A DNA stretch of 64,000 nt from Cordylochernes scorpioides (GCA_030710605.1 CP092876.1:64666115-64730114), one strand, 5' to 3'; counted from the first letter of the stretch, positions 23,546-34,377 are shown. Program-made: numbers and translations. The notes: generated from the sequence alone by a model not told the origin.

Positions 23546-24439
23546 TACGTGGTGTGGATTTGTGATGATTTAAGAGATGTAAAGTTGATCAAAGGTGGAT
23601 TGAAAGACCCGCCAAGAAGTTCCAAGAGAGAGAGAGATAGAGAACATCACAATGGTGTAGCTGGAGAAAGCCAGTTGACCATATGGTCTCCGTAGACTCA
23701 GCGCACGGTCCCTAGTGACATGTAGGCTACCTGAGGTTGAATTGCCCGATCACCTTCAGTTCTATTTGGACGCAAGCCCCGACTATCCAAGGAGGCCTTG
23801 TCAGAAAGCTGCGCTAGCTACTGAACTTGAAATAGAATATCTATTCTAGGTGTCTCTGTCATCGCGATCGCTTGGTGTTTTATTTAACACTCAACCAAAT
23901 TTACAATTGGGGGGGATAGGAAGATAGATCATGCTCCTATGACATATAATATATTTTAAGAAAAAGCTATACCCCATCTATCGAAATAAATATCAATTAA
24001 TCGTTGAAATTTCATATATTCCAGAATCAAAATCAATGATTAGTTGATATTTATTCCGAAAGATGGCACAATCTATCAACAAATTTTAGTTTTACGATCA
24101 GGAGATGCCTTTTTAGTAATTTATCCACCTGATTCCAATACAATTTCACTTTTGTACTATTTTTTCATATATAATATTTGTTATGCCTTTTTAATATATA
24201 CAAGGATTCCAAAGCATTTGCAACTTAAATTTAGATTACAACTTACAGAACGTATTATAAATGGCCATGTGTTAGATCTCATACTTTCAATTACCAAGTC
24301 TTAGACAATGCGAAGGAGAAATGCCTTAAATCAAATTGATAAAAACCAGAAATGGACTAATTAATCCTTCAACGGAACTGAAGGCAAAATAAAATTCAAT
24401 TCATAGATGGGAACGTTTAGAGAAACTGCAGAAGAAGCT

Positions 24440-24740
24440 GCTTTCATACATCCCTTTTAAGCACATCTATGCAAAATCTCTAGACTTGGCCCCTATAGAT
24501 TTTTGTGCTCTTGATTTGCTGAAAACTTCCCTCAGATCTAGAGAACCGAAGACACGCTTGAGGGTCTATGGAAAGTTGTTAAGGACTGTTGGGATGGTTT
24601 TGATCAAAATATTCAAAGACGGATTTTCTGGAAACATCGATGCAGGGCTGTTGCTAAATGTCAAGGCTTACACATAGAAAAACAAAGTTGTACAAACATT
24701 AATAAATTATTTTCAATAAATCGCTAAAATCGTTATTGTA
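24440..24740 (+). pseudogene. Rosa-like (DD41D) transposase C-terminal remnant
   Basis: APIDFCALDLLKTSLRSREP matches the region after the third catalytic Asp of DD41D transposases (compare SPLDFYGFGMLK in the element at 38-1108). After a frameshift near 24,550, LEGLWKVVKDCWDGF and RCRAVAKCQGLHIEK follow. Only this tail is recognisable. Copies with the same break occur at 33,240-33,540 and 51,555-51,860. Confidence 0.7.
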
Positions 24741-24920
24741 AAAATGGAATACCCTTTATATTAGGATTAAACTGCCACTTTTTTTCTCTTATATCTTGAT
24801 ATCGGTGTTAGAACTGAAGTTAAGACAAAAGTGAGTGGCTAAGAAAGCTATGAAACGTCAGTTTGAACCTTTGAACCTGTCGATTCATCTTGACTGAAGA
24901 TAATTTTGGAAGATGATTTG

Positions 24921-25239
24921 TGTTCTACCGCGTTAGGGTAAAGGTTCGAGCTGCAGTGAGAACTATAAATTAATAATTTAAATTTTAATAAGTGTCCAAA
25001 AATTACATACAATTATAAGAGGCAGATGGAGTACAGTTTTTACTCCACCAGCGCCTAGAGTATTATATAATAGAAGGAACCGCTGCAGGTTGTAGCGACG
25101 CGCGGTAAACACCCGGCGACATCAGGCGGTGTTCGAAAAGTGCGCGCGCAGCCCCCGGTGCGCGCGCAGGCCGGCTGGCCAGCTCGCAGAATTCCCGGCG
25201 TCCCATGCCAGCGTCGCCCGCTGGCATCCTCTTATCTCA
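24921..25239 (-). repeat. 3' LTR of the gypsy-like element
   Basis: 319 bp, left in the window, 3' in element orientation; preceded in sense by the purine tract at about 25,240-25,250. Open frames inside the GC-rich part are incidental. Confidence 0.92.
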
Positions 25240-25574
25240 TGCCCCCCCTGGAGATTGGGACTTGGGACCGATCCAACGTAGTTGCTATAACGCGGGTTCG
25301 GTTCTCGGGTTCGAGGGGATAAGGTCTGCTGATGTTGAGCTGAGTTGGGTGGGGTGGTGTACGGTGGAGGCACGAAAGGTCGTAAGAATCTGCGATTACG
25401 GCGAAGAAGGCGTCCGGCGTCGGTCCGGATGAGGTAGCTGCGACCGCGTGGAAGTTGTTCGAGAACCTCAGCAAGGAGGGTCCAATGTTTTGTGCGGTGA
25501 TCCTGGACAAGGACTATTGCTCCCACTTCCAAATGTGAGAGTGGCTTGGCGTTGCGATTGTATCGCTTCCGGAA
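25122..25574 (-). pseudogene. Integrase C-terminal tail of the gypsy-like element
   Basis: After the KH domain the frame reads KRYNRNAKPLSHLEVGAIVL, then RSYLIRTDAGRLLRRNRRFL. This is the typical end of gypsy/mag-type pol (basic RRNRR block). The open frame runs on into the LTR. It shows that the KH segment joins RT and integrase ends across a deletion of well over 1.5 kb of normal pol. Confidence 0.75.
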
Positions 25575-25790
25575 GGAATGTTCTCTTACATTTTGCTGCA
25601 AGAGGTACTGGGCCATCTAGATCTGCTGGGGCGTGCCAGAGATGGTGATGACCCGTTCGTTGCTACCAGGTTGAGACTCATCTATGGTGATCCCCGCACC
25701 AGACTCGCGCCGGATCTTCCTGATGCGTTGACCACCTTTCCCAATGATGGCACCGGCGAGATCATTTGGTATAGTGACTTGTGATGAGCC
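25575..25790 (-). pseudogene. Captured KH domain resembling hnRNP K KH3
   Basis: In frame with the RT start at the upstream side. [17 protein letters not shown], then [35 protein letters not shown] and, after one TAG, MAQYLLQQNVREHS. This is the full pattern of the third KH domain of hnRNP K (bancal in flies): the GXXG nucleic-acid loop is present as GKGG. The TAG replaces a residue that is Gln in the family, consistent with a single CAG to TAG change. No intron interrupts it, so it may derive from spliced mRNA. Downstream, without a visible gap, is an integrase C-terminal tail. A KH domain binds single-stranded RNA or DNA; any role in the element is unknown. Confidence 0.88.
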
Positions 25791-26831
25791 TTTTTTCGGG
25801 ACGACTACCATAGGATGGCACCAATCGATGGCTTCGCCGACGGGTACCTGTTCGATTATCCCTTTCGCCAACATGGTATCGAGTTGAGTTTTGACGGGGT
25901 CTCTCCAGTGAAAGGGAACGTTGTATGCCCGGTAGCGTTTGCAAGGAACGGCATCTTTAACTAGTTCGATAGACATGGGGGGTCCTTGCATGGGCTTTAA
26001 CACTGTGTCGTCGAACGCTCTAGCATAATGGGTAAGGATAGACTGCTTATCGATCTCATTGGCTCTCACCGGGGTCGGCGGGAACGTTAGAACTTGTCTG
26101 TTGGTTATGGCATCGACGATCATTGAATGGGGCCAGTTATCCGGCAGAAGTCCTAAGGCTTTGCATCCGCTCTTGCTCAAGAGAGGGGCGTTCAGGTGCT
26201 TGCAGACTCCAACGGTAGTACTGTATGTTTTCCCGTTGAGATGCAGTGCCGCGACGAACGATCCACAAGGACTTAAGCTGATGCCGTTGGCTCCTACGCA
26301 AGGGACGTTCTTCGGGTTGAGTGCTGATCGGGTCTGCTCATCCAGTAACAGGAATTCTGATTCTGGGATTAGATCCAGATCTGACCCCGGGTCCGCCAGC
26401 CAACGGATTTGGTGTAACTTATGGTTGATATCGGTCGGAATGGTTATGAGTTCGTTGCGTACTCCAGCTGCAACAACTGTGTTTGAGGGTCCTGGTTGGG
26501 ACTGATTGTTTCTGGTTGCAGGTGGCGGGATATTAGGTTTGGTTGTGGGTTTCCGTTTCAGTTGTCGGCAAACCCTTCCGTAATGCCCGGTGATGCCGCA
26601 TTTGTTACACTCTATGTCTTTTGCTGGGCACTGGTCACGGCGGTGTCTTGGGTTAGCCCCACATCCGGAGCAGGGGTCGTTAGGATCATAGGGTTTCTGA
26701 AAGAAACGGTTGGCCTTAGGTGAGGTTTCAGACGAGCTGGCTTGTTGATGCTTGTAGGTTGATGGTGCACGTCTGGTTGCAATGAAGGCTTCGGGGTAGG
26801 TGGTTGGGGAGGGTGAAAGAGTCGCGCCCAC
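25791..26831 (-). pseudogene. Gypsy-like nucleocapsid, protease and start of reverse transcriptase
   Basis: About 347 codons in one frame. [17 protein letters not shown] and [16 protein letters not shown] are nucleocapsid zinc knuckles. [15 protein letters not shown] is a retropepsin-like site in which the usual DSGA/DTGS has become DPGS. The start of RT follows, with [20 protein letters not shown] ending in VPKK. At that point, where RT should continue with its catalytic motifs, the sequence changes to a KH domain. RT palm, RNase H and nearly all of integrase are absent. Confidence 0.85.
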
Positions 26832-27605
26832 GGCGGTAGCACTCTCATGTGCGAGGCAAATTGAGAGGACTCGGTCCAGGGAGAGGTCGGAATTGTACTG
26901 CTCCGCCAGTACTTTTCGTTGGAGGTCTTTATCAAACAGGCCACATATTAACCTGTCACGGATACGGAGTTGCTGTTGATAACCAGCAAGGGCAAACGTT
27001 TTCCCTCAAGCTCTTTTTGTGCATATTGTAATACACGGGTCGCCGCATGTGCTGCACTTAAAATCCAGCTCATGTGCACACGAGTCATCAAGAGCTTTAA
27101 GGGCTGCGAAGTAGCGATCCACCGATTCTCCGGTTTGTTGGTCCCTACGATGAAAATCTTGCCGATCAAGGAGGGGGTTTCGCTTCTTGCGTAGGTAGGC
27201 CTCGAGAGCATTCACAGCTTCATCGAGGGTGGTGGTGGTAGAAATATGAAGGCGGCCTGATTGCCAAAGGATGGTCCATTCGGAATGGAGGGCGGCACGC
27301 AAAGTCACTTGCTGTGTGGATAGCGGGAAGGTGGCTACTTGTTGGGCGTCCACGTAGTCGTTCCAACGTTGTTTCCAAACGCGGAAAAGAGACATCGTTA
27401 ACTCCTCCGGGGAAGCCAGTTTAGGAAGCTGGATGATTTTTGTGGCGTGGTGAGGAGGAGCTCCTAATGGGACTGTCGGTGTCGGATTCCGAGTAGCCAT
27501 CTGCTGCAACAGTGCGGCTATGGACCTGAGGATGTCGGTGCTGGTCGGCGAGGCAGGGTTCTCTGGAGGGGTTTGGGATGGTCGGCGATTCCTTCTTGAG
27601 GGCAT
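26832..27605 (-). pseudogene. Gypsy-like Gag, broken
   Basis: The open frame 27,605-27,006 starts with a basic, proline-rich N-terminus. It then has a capsid-like helical segment (RVWKQRWNDYVDAQQ, with LRKKRNPLLDRQDFH and QTGESVDRYFAAL further on). It ends in a stop at about 27,006. Gag coding resumes downstream and leads into the zinc-knuckle ORF at 26,831, so a nonsense mutation or small indel lies near 27,000. Gag would form the virus-like particle. Confidence 0.75.
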
Positions 27606-27675
27606 CTTGATTACTAATTGTCACTGAGCTGTCACTTAAAAAACGGCTATAATTAACCGAATGTCGACTGCGCCA

Positions 27676-27994
27676 TGTTCTACCGCGTTAGGGTAAAGGT
27701 TCGAGCTGCAGTGAGAACTATAAATTAATAATTTATATTTTAATAAGTGTCCAAAAATTACATACAATTATAAGAGGCAGATGGAGTACAGTTTTTACTC
27801 CACCAGCGCCTAGAGTATTATATAATAGAAGGAACCGCTGCAGGCTGTAGCGACGCGCGGTAAACACCCGGCGACATCAGGCGGTGTTCGAAAAGTGCGC
27901 GCGCAGCCCCCGGTGCGCGCGCAGGCCGGCTGGCCAGCTCGCAGAATTCCCGGCGTCCCATGCCAGCGTCGCCCGCTGGCATCCTCTTATCTCA
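27676..27994 (-). repeat. 5' LTR of the gypsy-like element
   Basis: 319 bp, matching the other LTR except for about two substitutions (near its positions for 24,983 and 25,090). The primer-binding site follows immediately at 27,675 on the minus strand. Confidence 0.92.
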
Positions 27995-27999
27995 ATTTG

Positions 28000-28657
28000 C
28001 AGGCGCCCAAAATACAGCACTTCCAAGTTCAACACTTACAGTATCATAAACTCACCCATTTATTCGGTTTGTTTCATGTCAAGACAGAAAAATCCAGAAT
28101 ATATAAATTTTATTTGAACTCTTTTACATGAGAAAAAGAAATATACACACTTCAATGAGGATATTATTTAAAATTGGGTCTTTAAAATAAGCATCAGAAT
28201 TTTAAGCTCTAAGAAAGAGACTAAAAACTTTGAATAAATTATTTTTTAAGAAAAAAAAAATAATGCAGCTATTTGAAATACACAACAGCAGAAACATTTA
28301 TTTGTAATTTGAGATTTTTTATTTTATACAAAACTATTATCTATATATTTACATTAAACATTTATAAAATCTCCGAAATTCCTTCCATAATCCATTAAAG
28401 GTACATCTAATTGTTCTCTCTCCCCCCACTATTTTAGAAGGTACAGGGAGGTTTATACACTAGTGGAAATACAAATTGTTATAACCAGAAATAATTAGAA
28501 ATAAACCTAATTTCAGAATAAATTATTTTATTCTTATCCTTCAAAATTTTTGATTAAAAATGTCTAGGAAAAAAAAAAAAGAATTTGAGGTAAGTTATTT
28601 TTAAAATTTTTATTAAAAATAGTTTAAGGTGTATTAAAAGAAGCGGAACAGGAATAT
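28000..28657. repeat. Array segment B, copy 1
   Basis: AT-rich non-coding block starting CAGGCGCCCAAAATACAGCA. Repeated at 33,727-34,377 and 52,055-52,649 between segment A and the foldback palindrome. No gene seen. Confidence 0.8.
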
Positions 28658-29268
28658 ATATAAAGGTCGCCTTTCCCGCAAAATAGACGCTAATACTAGG
28701 CGCTATCTATTGACCGTCTCCGTAAACTAGCGAACTCAGGTCGGCGACAAAGCCACAACACCAGCTTTGGTAAACTGAGAAGCGTCCACCTAGAGACCAT
28801 GGTGTCGGCTAAATGACCCGCGTCAGTCTAGCGCGGTCTTTATTCCATGAGATCCACAAGATATCAAATGAAATCTTCACAATCTGCCAAAGAGGTATTT
28901 AGCTGGTAGAGTCACTAGGTCAAATCTATGGCCAAATAATAGATGGAAATTTCGCCGGGAGAAATTTGACTTGTAAAAAAAATGGTCGCCTCTCTCGGCA
29001 AAATAAAAGATAAACACCTCTTTAGCAGATTGTGAAGATTTTATCTGATCTCTTGTGGATCTCTCTCTCTCATGGAATAAAGCCCGTTCTAGACTGACGA
29101 GGGTCATTAGCCCAAACTCATGGTCTCTAGGTGGACGCTTCACAGTTTGCCAAGCTGGTGTTGTGACTTTGTCACCAACCTGAGTCCGTTAGTTAGCGAG
29201 ACGATCAATAGGTGACACTTATTTTTAGCGTCTATTTTGTCGGGAGAGGCTATCTTTATTTTTATAGA
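28658..29268. repeat. Foldback palindrome C, copy 1
   Basis: A long imperfect inverted repeat. Left arm about 28,658-28,912, right arm about 28,990-29,268, with roughly 80 bp between. Matching landmarks include AAAATAGACGCTAA against TTAGCGTCTATTTT, CACCTAGAGACCATGG against CATGGTCTCTAGGTGG, and TGCCAAAGAGGT against ACCTCTTTAGCA. Short frames within it are by-products. It lies about 0.3 kb from the hairpin of K2. Confidence 0.88.
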
Positions 29269-29592
29269 TGAATTTTATCCCGGTAAAAAGTATAATAAAT
29301 TGAAAGGTAACCCCCAATAGACCCAAACACAAAGCCGCCAAATAAAAATATATTCAACAGATAATTAATATATTTTCCGATAGATGGCAGCAAGTCATCA
29401 GCAACATTCAGTTATACGATCAGGAGAGAGATCTGCCTATTTATTATATTATATAAATTTTTGTTTATTTGGTGTATGTAATAGATTACATTAATGTCAA
29501 GTTTCGTGGTATTCCACTAGTTCCTTCTGGTTGAAACACTTCCACTAGGGTAGATGTTCAAGTCTCTATTCCTGATAAAATTGTGAGAAATA

Positions 29593-29792
29593 TTTAAAAT
29601 TACAAAATATTTTCTCACAATGAGTTTCTTTTTATTACAAAACGCTAGCTTCCAAGAGATACTTGCTCTTCAAAGGGCTTAAAAAAACCTTTTTTTAAAA
29701 ATTAAGTCCGTTGAAGAGCGATTGTCGCTTGGAAGCTAGCGTTTTGTAATAAAATGAAACTCATTGTGAGAAAATATTTTGTAATTTTAAAT
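29593..29792. repeat. Hairpin D at the 3' end of K2
   Basis: Inverted repeat with arms of about 80-90 bp: AAAATATTTTCTCACAATGA against TCATTGTGAGAAAATATTTT, and AAACGCTAGCTTCCAAG against CTTGGAAGCTAGCGTTT. The loop is T/A-rich. The K2 stop codon (29,787-29,789) lies within its outer edge, so a K transcript would carry the hairpin in its 3' untranslated region. Confidence 0.88.
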
Positions 29793-30096
29793 GTACAAGT
29801 GTTGTAGATAGTGAGGAGACAGTTCTACAGCGACACGTGGATCTACAGGAGTCCCACAAGAGGGCGGGGGGTGGTGTGAGGGTCCGGTGGATCTGAACCC
29901 ATCATGTCAGTCCGGAGAGAGATTGAGGTGGGAAGGACTCACGGTTGCAGTAAGCCTCGCAGCTGGCCCTGTCTGGGAAGGAGTTCGTCGGTGACCTTGT
30001 GGCAGGTGAGATGGCGTAGTTCATAGTAGTAGTTGTTCTCGTTGACCGGGCTGCAGGGGGAGGGGTGTAGGGGGGCCTGGCACGGCTCGCCGTGGT
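29787..30096 (-). pseudogene. K2: Kunitz exon pair with a 20 bp deletion
   Basis: Kunitz exon 30,096-29,943 (154 bp instead of 174), 100 bp intron GTGAGT...CTGTAG, last exon 29,842-29,787 ending in TAA. Compared with K3-K6, 20 bp between two ACG triplets are missing at about 29,990, just after the third cysteine. The fourth cysteine is lost and the remaining two are out of frame. Splice sites are unchanged. As in K3-K6, no signal-peptide exon is seen directly upstream. Its flanks resemble those of K5 most closely. Confidence 0.8.
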
Positions 30097-30289
30097 CTGG
30101 TCACCCATCCTTACAACACTTAGCAGGACTCCTACCTTTCAGCGTACTGTTCCAACCCATTTGTATTTCACCCTAATTACCTCAAAACACTAGCCATGCT
30201 TGTGTTATTATCTGGAATTTATACTTCTAGTCACTTCAGTTGAAGGGCGTGTTAGTCCGAGAGAGCTAGAGAAATAAAATTCTACAAGA

Positions 30290-31054
30290 AACTTATCCCT
30301 GGATGATTTATTGATTTCATTAAATGTTGTCTTTATAATAAAATCTTCCAGAGAGCCCGGAGATTAAATTGATGAAACCGATGGGAGGGTTCACATCTGA
30401 TGAGCCATGCCCTCCATTTTACAATTTTTATTATTTTTATTATACGTTTTGTAGAAATAGGTTTCAATTATATGTATTTTTAAAATGTATCGTTTGAAAA
30501 ATAGTTCCAATTTTCATCAATAGATGGCGCTATATTGCCAATAATACCATTTGATAAACTTTCATTAAACTACTTTGCATATTTTCCTCAATGATATATA
30601 TATATATAAATATATACAGGAAACAATATATTATATAATTATTATATTTAAATGAGTTTTTTTCTAAACAGTATTTCAAATATCAACAGAATTTCTACAG
30701 AATCCAATTACCTTAAAGCTATGAAAGTATCCGGTTCTCCTGGCGCTTATAATATTTCGAGGAAAAAAAGAACGGTTCGATCAAATTCTTTTTATTTCAC
30801 CACAGTTATGAACAATATATTTTGGTCGGGATTAAAGAACGAATGTTTAAAGTGTTATTGTTGAAAAAAGATATATTTTTGCTAAGAACCTTTTTACATA
30901 TACTTCGAAGATGAATAGGAGGTCATCTATTGACAAAACTGGAGGGAAACGTCTTGATGATTGTGACATTGATGCATCATCCAATATTTCTATTGGGAAT
31001 TAATACCATCGTGGTGTCTTGACCGTCAATTTCTGATTTTGCTGCTCCATGGAA
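30290..31054. repeat. Array segment E, copy 1
   Basis: Follows the K2 upstream region. Contains GATGGGAGGGTTCACATCTG ATGAG ending in GCCCTCC, a 7 bp stem with a 19-base loop, and the common ATAGATGGCGCTA motif. A short plus-strand frame beginning MSFFLNSISNINRISTE occurs in several copies but shifts frame between copies, so it is not treated as a gene. Confidence 0.75.
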
Positions 31055-33725
31055 AAGTGATCTTTAAAACGAGCAAAGTGCTCGTAGGATCTGATCCATT
31101 AGTGATAATGCAACGATCAATTCTACATATAGATGACCCATTAATATCTAAAGTACTGTTGGCGTATTGGTAACATTTAGCGATAAACTAATAATTAGAA
31201 GTATGCATTATTATTATTTATATTATTTATTTATTATTATTTGTGTATATTTCTTTCTCATACTGGAATTTTATATCTATACTTACATTTAATACCTTCT
31301 CTAAGAGTTTCTCTTAATTGCAGATTTCTAAGCGGAACTGCGCAAAAAGTCGAGCATCCTCGATTTCAAAATTTCATAACTTCTGAAAAACAACATATAA
31401 TTTTAATAAAATCTCTACTTAACTTTTGTTGTTGTTATTGTCGTGTCCAATGAAGAGCATCAGATTTCTTCATGTATCTCTATCACAGCAGCAGAAATGT
31501 CCCCTCTCTTGGGTGCACTTGGGGGAAGAAGTCCGAACACACTTCCCTGCGGTCCCTTCTGGACCCTTGGAAAATTTGAACAAATTCTAGTCCAAGGTGA
31601 CTAACGTGGCAACGGCATCCATTTTCCAACGAAGAGAAAAATCGATATTTTCACTTGAATTTTAATTCTTATATATCAAGAAGATGTCTAACTAGAGCAT
31701 TTCTTTTACAGCTCAATTAAAACTAGACTGGGAAATATAAATGTTGAAATTCAACACCCATGATCATGATGTGGGATCTTAAATCATCATCGTATTCATC
31801 ATTAAACAACATTCGACCAGAAAAATATTTTCAATATAGGGAACTACAACCTATTTAGAAATAAAGAATGATCCCTTCAATTTATATATGGAGTGTGTTT
31901 TTTTTATTATCCCTAGTACACGTGGTACAGGTCATGCTAATCATAGTGGGTAGAAGTAGGCGACTGCTATGGAGTGTGTGAAAATTGCTAATCAGGTCTG
32001 GCGGAAGAAATCGACCTGGGATGTACCTTTGCTGATATTATAGACATACTTTGAAGCGCATTCTCAATTTTTACAAATCTATTAACTAAGTAGAGCTAAT
32101 ATTCTTCATATAAAACAACTTCGCGCCTTTCCTTTTTCAAAATATAGACACTTGGACAAAACTTGAGGAAGTGGAAAGTCCTTGATGCCCTGGTCGTCTG
32201 TTTTTGAAGGAGACAGAATCAATTTTGTTCATACTTGGTTATCTCGTGTTTCTTCAATAAAGGTCAATGTGTATCAAATATTTTTCAGAGTTATTGTTTG
32301 ACTCCCGATAAACATGCTAAAAGGTACAACTTCTTCAAGTTTTGTCCATGAGTATATGTGGTGTGGATTTGTGATGATTTAAGAGATGTAAAGTTGATCA
32401 AAGGTGGATTGAAAGACCCGCCAAGAAGTTTCAAGAAGAGAACATCACAATGATGTAGCTGGAGATAGCCAGTTGACCATATGGTCTCCGTAGACTCAGC
32501 GCACGGTCCCTAGTGACATGTAGGCTACCTGAGGTTGAATTGCCCGGACGCCTTCAGTTCTATTTGGACGCTGGTCCCGACTATCCAAGGAGGCCTTGTC
32601 AGAAAGCTGCGCTAGCTACTGAACTTGAAATAGAATATCTATTCTAGGTGTCATCGCGATCGCTTGGTGTTTTATTTAACACTCAACCAAATTTACAATT
32701 GGGGGGATAGGAAGATAGATCATGCTCCTATGACATATATAATATTTTAAGAAAAAGTTATACCCCATCTATCGGAAAAAATATCAATTAATCGTTGAAT
32801 TTTTATATATTCCAGAATCAAAATCAATGATTAGTTGATATTTATTCCGACAGATGGCACAATCTATCAACAAATTTTAGTTTTACGATCAGAAAATGAC
32901 TTTTTAGTAATTTATTCACCTCATTCTAATACAATTTCACTTTTGTACTATTTTTTCATATATAACATTTGTTATGCATTTTTATCATATACAAATATTA
33001 GGATTCCAAAGCATTTGCAACTTAAATTTAGATTACAACTTACAGAACGTATTATAAATGGTTAGGCCATGTGTTAGATCTCATACTTTCAATTACCAAG
33101 TCTTAGACAATGCGAAGGAGAAATGCCTTAAATTAAATTGATAAAAACCAGAAATGGACTAATTAATCCTTCAACGGAACTGAAGGCAAAATAAAATTCA
33201 AGTCATAGATGGGAACGTTTAGAGAAACTGCAGAAGAAGCTGCTTTCATACATCCCTTTTAAGCACATCTATACAAAATCTCTAGACTTGGCCCCTATAG
33301 ATTTTTGTGCTCTTGATTTGCTGAAAACTTCCCTCAGATCTAGAGAACCGAAGACACGCTTGAGGGTCTATGGAAAGTTGTTAAGGACTGTTGGGATGGT
33401 TTTGATCAAAATATTCAAAGACGGATTTTCTGGAAACATCGATGCAGGGCTGTTGCTAAATGTCAAGGCTTACACATAGAAAAACAAAGTTGTACAAACA
33501 TTAATAAATTATTTTCAATAAATCGCTAAAATCGTTATTGTAAAAATGGAATACCCTTTATATTAGGATTAAACTGCCACTTTTTTTCTCTTATATCTTG
33601 ATATCGGTGTTAGAAATGAAGTTAAGACAAAAGTGAGTGGCTAAGAAAGCTATGAAACGTCAGTTTGAACCTTTGAACCTGTCGATTCATCTTGACTGAA
33701 GAGAATTTTGAAAAATGTTTTGAAG
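31055..33725. repeat. Array segment A, copy 2
   Basis: Second copy of the 2.7 kb block, joined on the left to E and on the right to B without an LTR element between. Its right junction differs slightly (GTTTTGAAGGCGCCC instead of GATTTGCAGGCGCCC). Contains the MITE at 32,145-32,354 and the rosa-like remnant at 33,240-33,540. Confidence 0.85.
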
Positions 33726-33726
33726 G

Positions 33727-34377
33727 CGCCCAAAATACAGAACTTCCAAGTTCAACACTTACAGTATCATAACTCACCCAGTTATCCCGTTTGTTTCATG
33801 TCAAGACAGAAAAATCCAGAATATATAAATTTTATTTGAACTCTTTTACATGAGAAAAAGAAATTTACACACTTCAATGAGGATATTATTTAAAATTGGG
33901 TCTTTAAAATAAGCATCAGAATTTTAAGCTCTAAGAAAGAGACTAAAAACTTTGAATAAATTATTTTTTAAGAAAAAAATAATAATGCAGCTATTTAAAA
34001 TACACAACAGCAGAAACATTTATTTGTAATTTGAGATTTTTTATTTTATACAAAACTATTATCTATATATTTACATTAAACATTTATAAAATCTCCGAAA
34101 TTCCTTCCATAATCCATTAAAGGTACATCTAATTGTTCTCTCTCCCCCACTATTTTAGAAGGTACAGGGAGGTTTATACACTAGTGGAAATACAAATTGT
34201 TATAACCAGAAATAATTAGAAATAAACCTAATTTCAGAATAAATTATTTTCTTCTTATCCTTCAAAATTTTTGATTAAAAATGTCTAGGAAAAAAAAAAA
34301 AGAATTTGATGTAAATTATTTTTAAAATTTTTATTAAAAACAGTTTAAGGTGTATTAAAAGAAGCGGAACAGGAATA
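33727..34377. repeat. Array segment B, copy 2
   Basis: Same block as 28,000-28,657, non-coding. Confidence 0.8.

Larger units (their letters stand above)
22240..24915. repeat. Array segment A, copy 1
   Basis: A block of about 2.7 kb repeated at 31,055-33,725 and 49,345-52,057 with high similarity. It is itself a composite of old transposon pieces: an inverse LINE 3' tail at about 22,600-22,790, a Tc1-type MITE at 23,336-23,545 and a decayed rosa-like transposase end at about 24,440-24,740. This copy is followed directly by a young LTR element. Confidence 0.85.
24921..27994 (-). mobile_element. Young Ty3/gypsy-like LTR retrotransposon with most of pol replaced by a KH domain
   Basis: Two 319 bp LTRs (24,921-25,239 and 27,676-27,994) differ at only about two positions. 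In sense orientation they begin TGAGATAAGAGG and end GTAGAACA. A 5 bp target duplication ATTTG flanks the element (24,916-24,920 and 27,995-27,999). The sister sequence at about 52,050 carries the uninterrupted site with a single ATTTG. The primer-binding site next to the 5' LTR reads TGGCGCAGTCGA, the tRNA-Ser type used by some insect gypsy elements. A purine tract AGGGGGGCA precedes the 3' LTR. The internal part of about 2.4 kb is too short for a full gag-pol, so the element is non-autonomous. Confidence 0.92.

Noticed and set aside
25140-25322. Plus-strand ORF starting MRAQPPVRAQAGW, present in both LTRs
   Set aside because: Lies antisense in the GC-rich part of the LTR and differs only where the LTRs meet other sequence.
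28877-29143. Minus-strand ORF in the foldback palindrome (also 34,636-34,869)
   Set aside because: It spans the palindrome arms and spacer, has no family match I recognise, and is broken in other copies.
29902-30108. Thr/Pro/Arg-rich minus-strand ORFs starting MGDQTTASRA at each Kunitz copy
   Set aside because: They are out-of-frame readings of the Kunitz exon; the cysteine frame with splice sites explains the sequence better.
30363-30410. Possible hammerhead ribozyme (CTGATGAG with nearby GAAAC)
   Set aside because: The core strings are in the wrong order and spacing, and no stem II can form between them.
30652-30864. Short plus-strand ORF starting MSFFLNSISNINRISTE in segment E copies
   Set aside because: The N-terminal stretch is shared because the DNA is duplicated, but reading frames diverge after about 40 codons between copies, so coding constraint is not supported.
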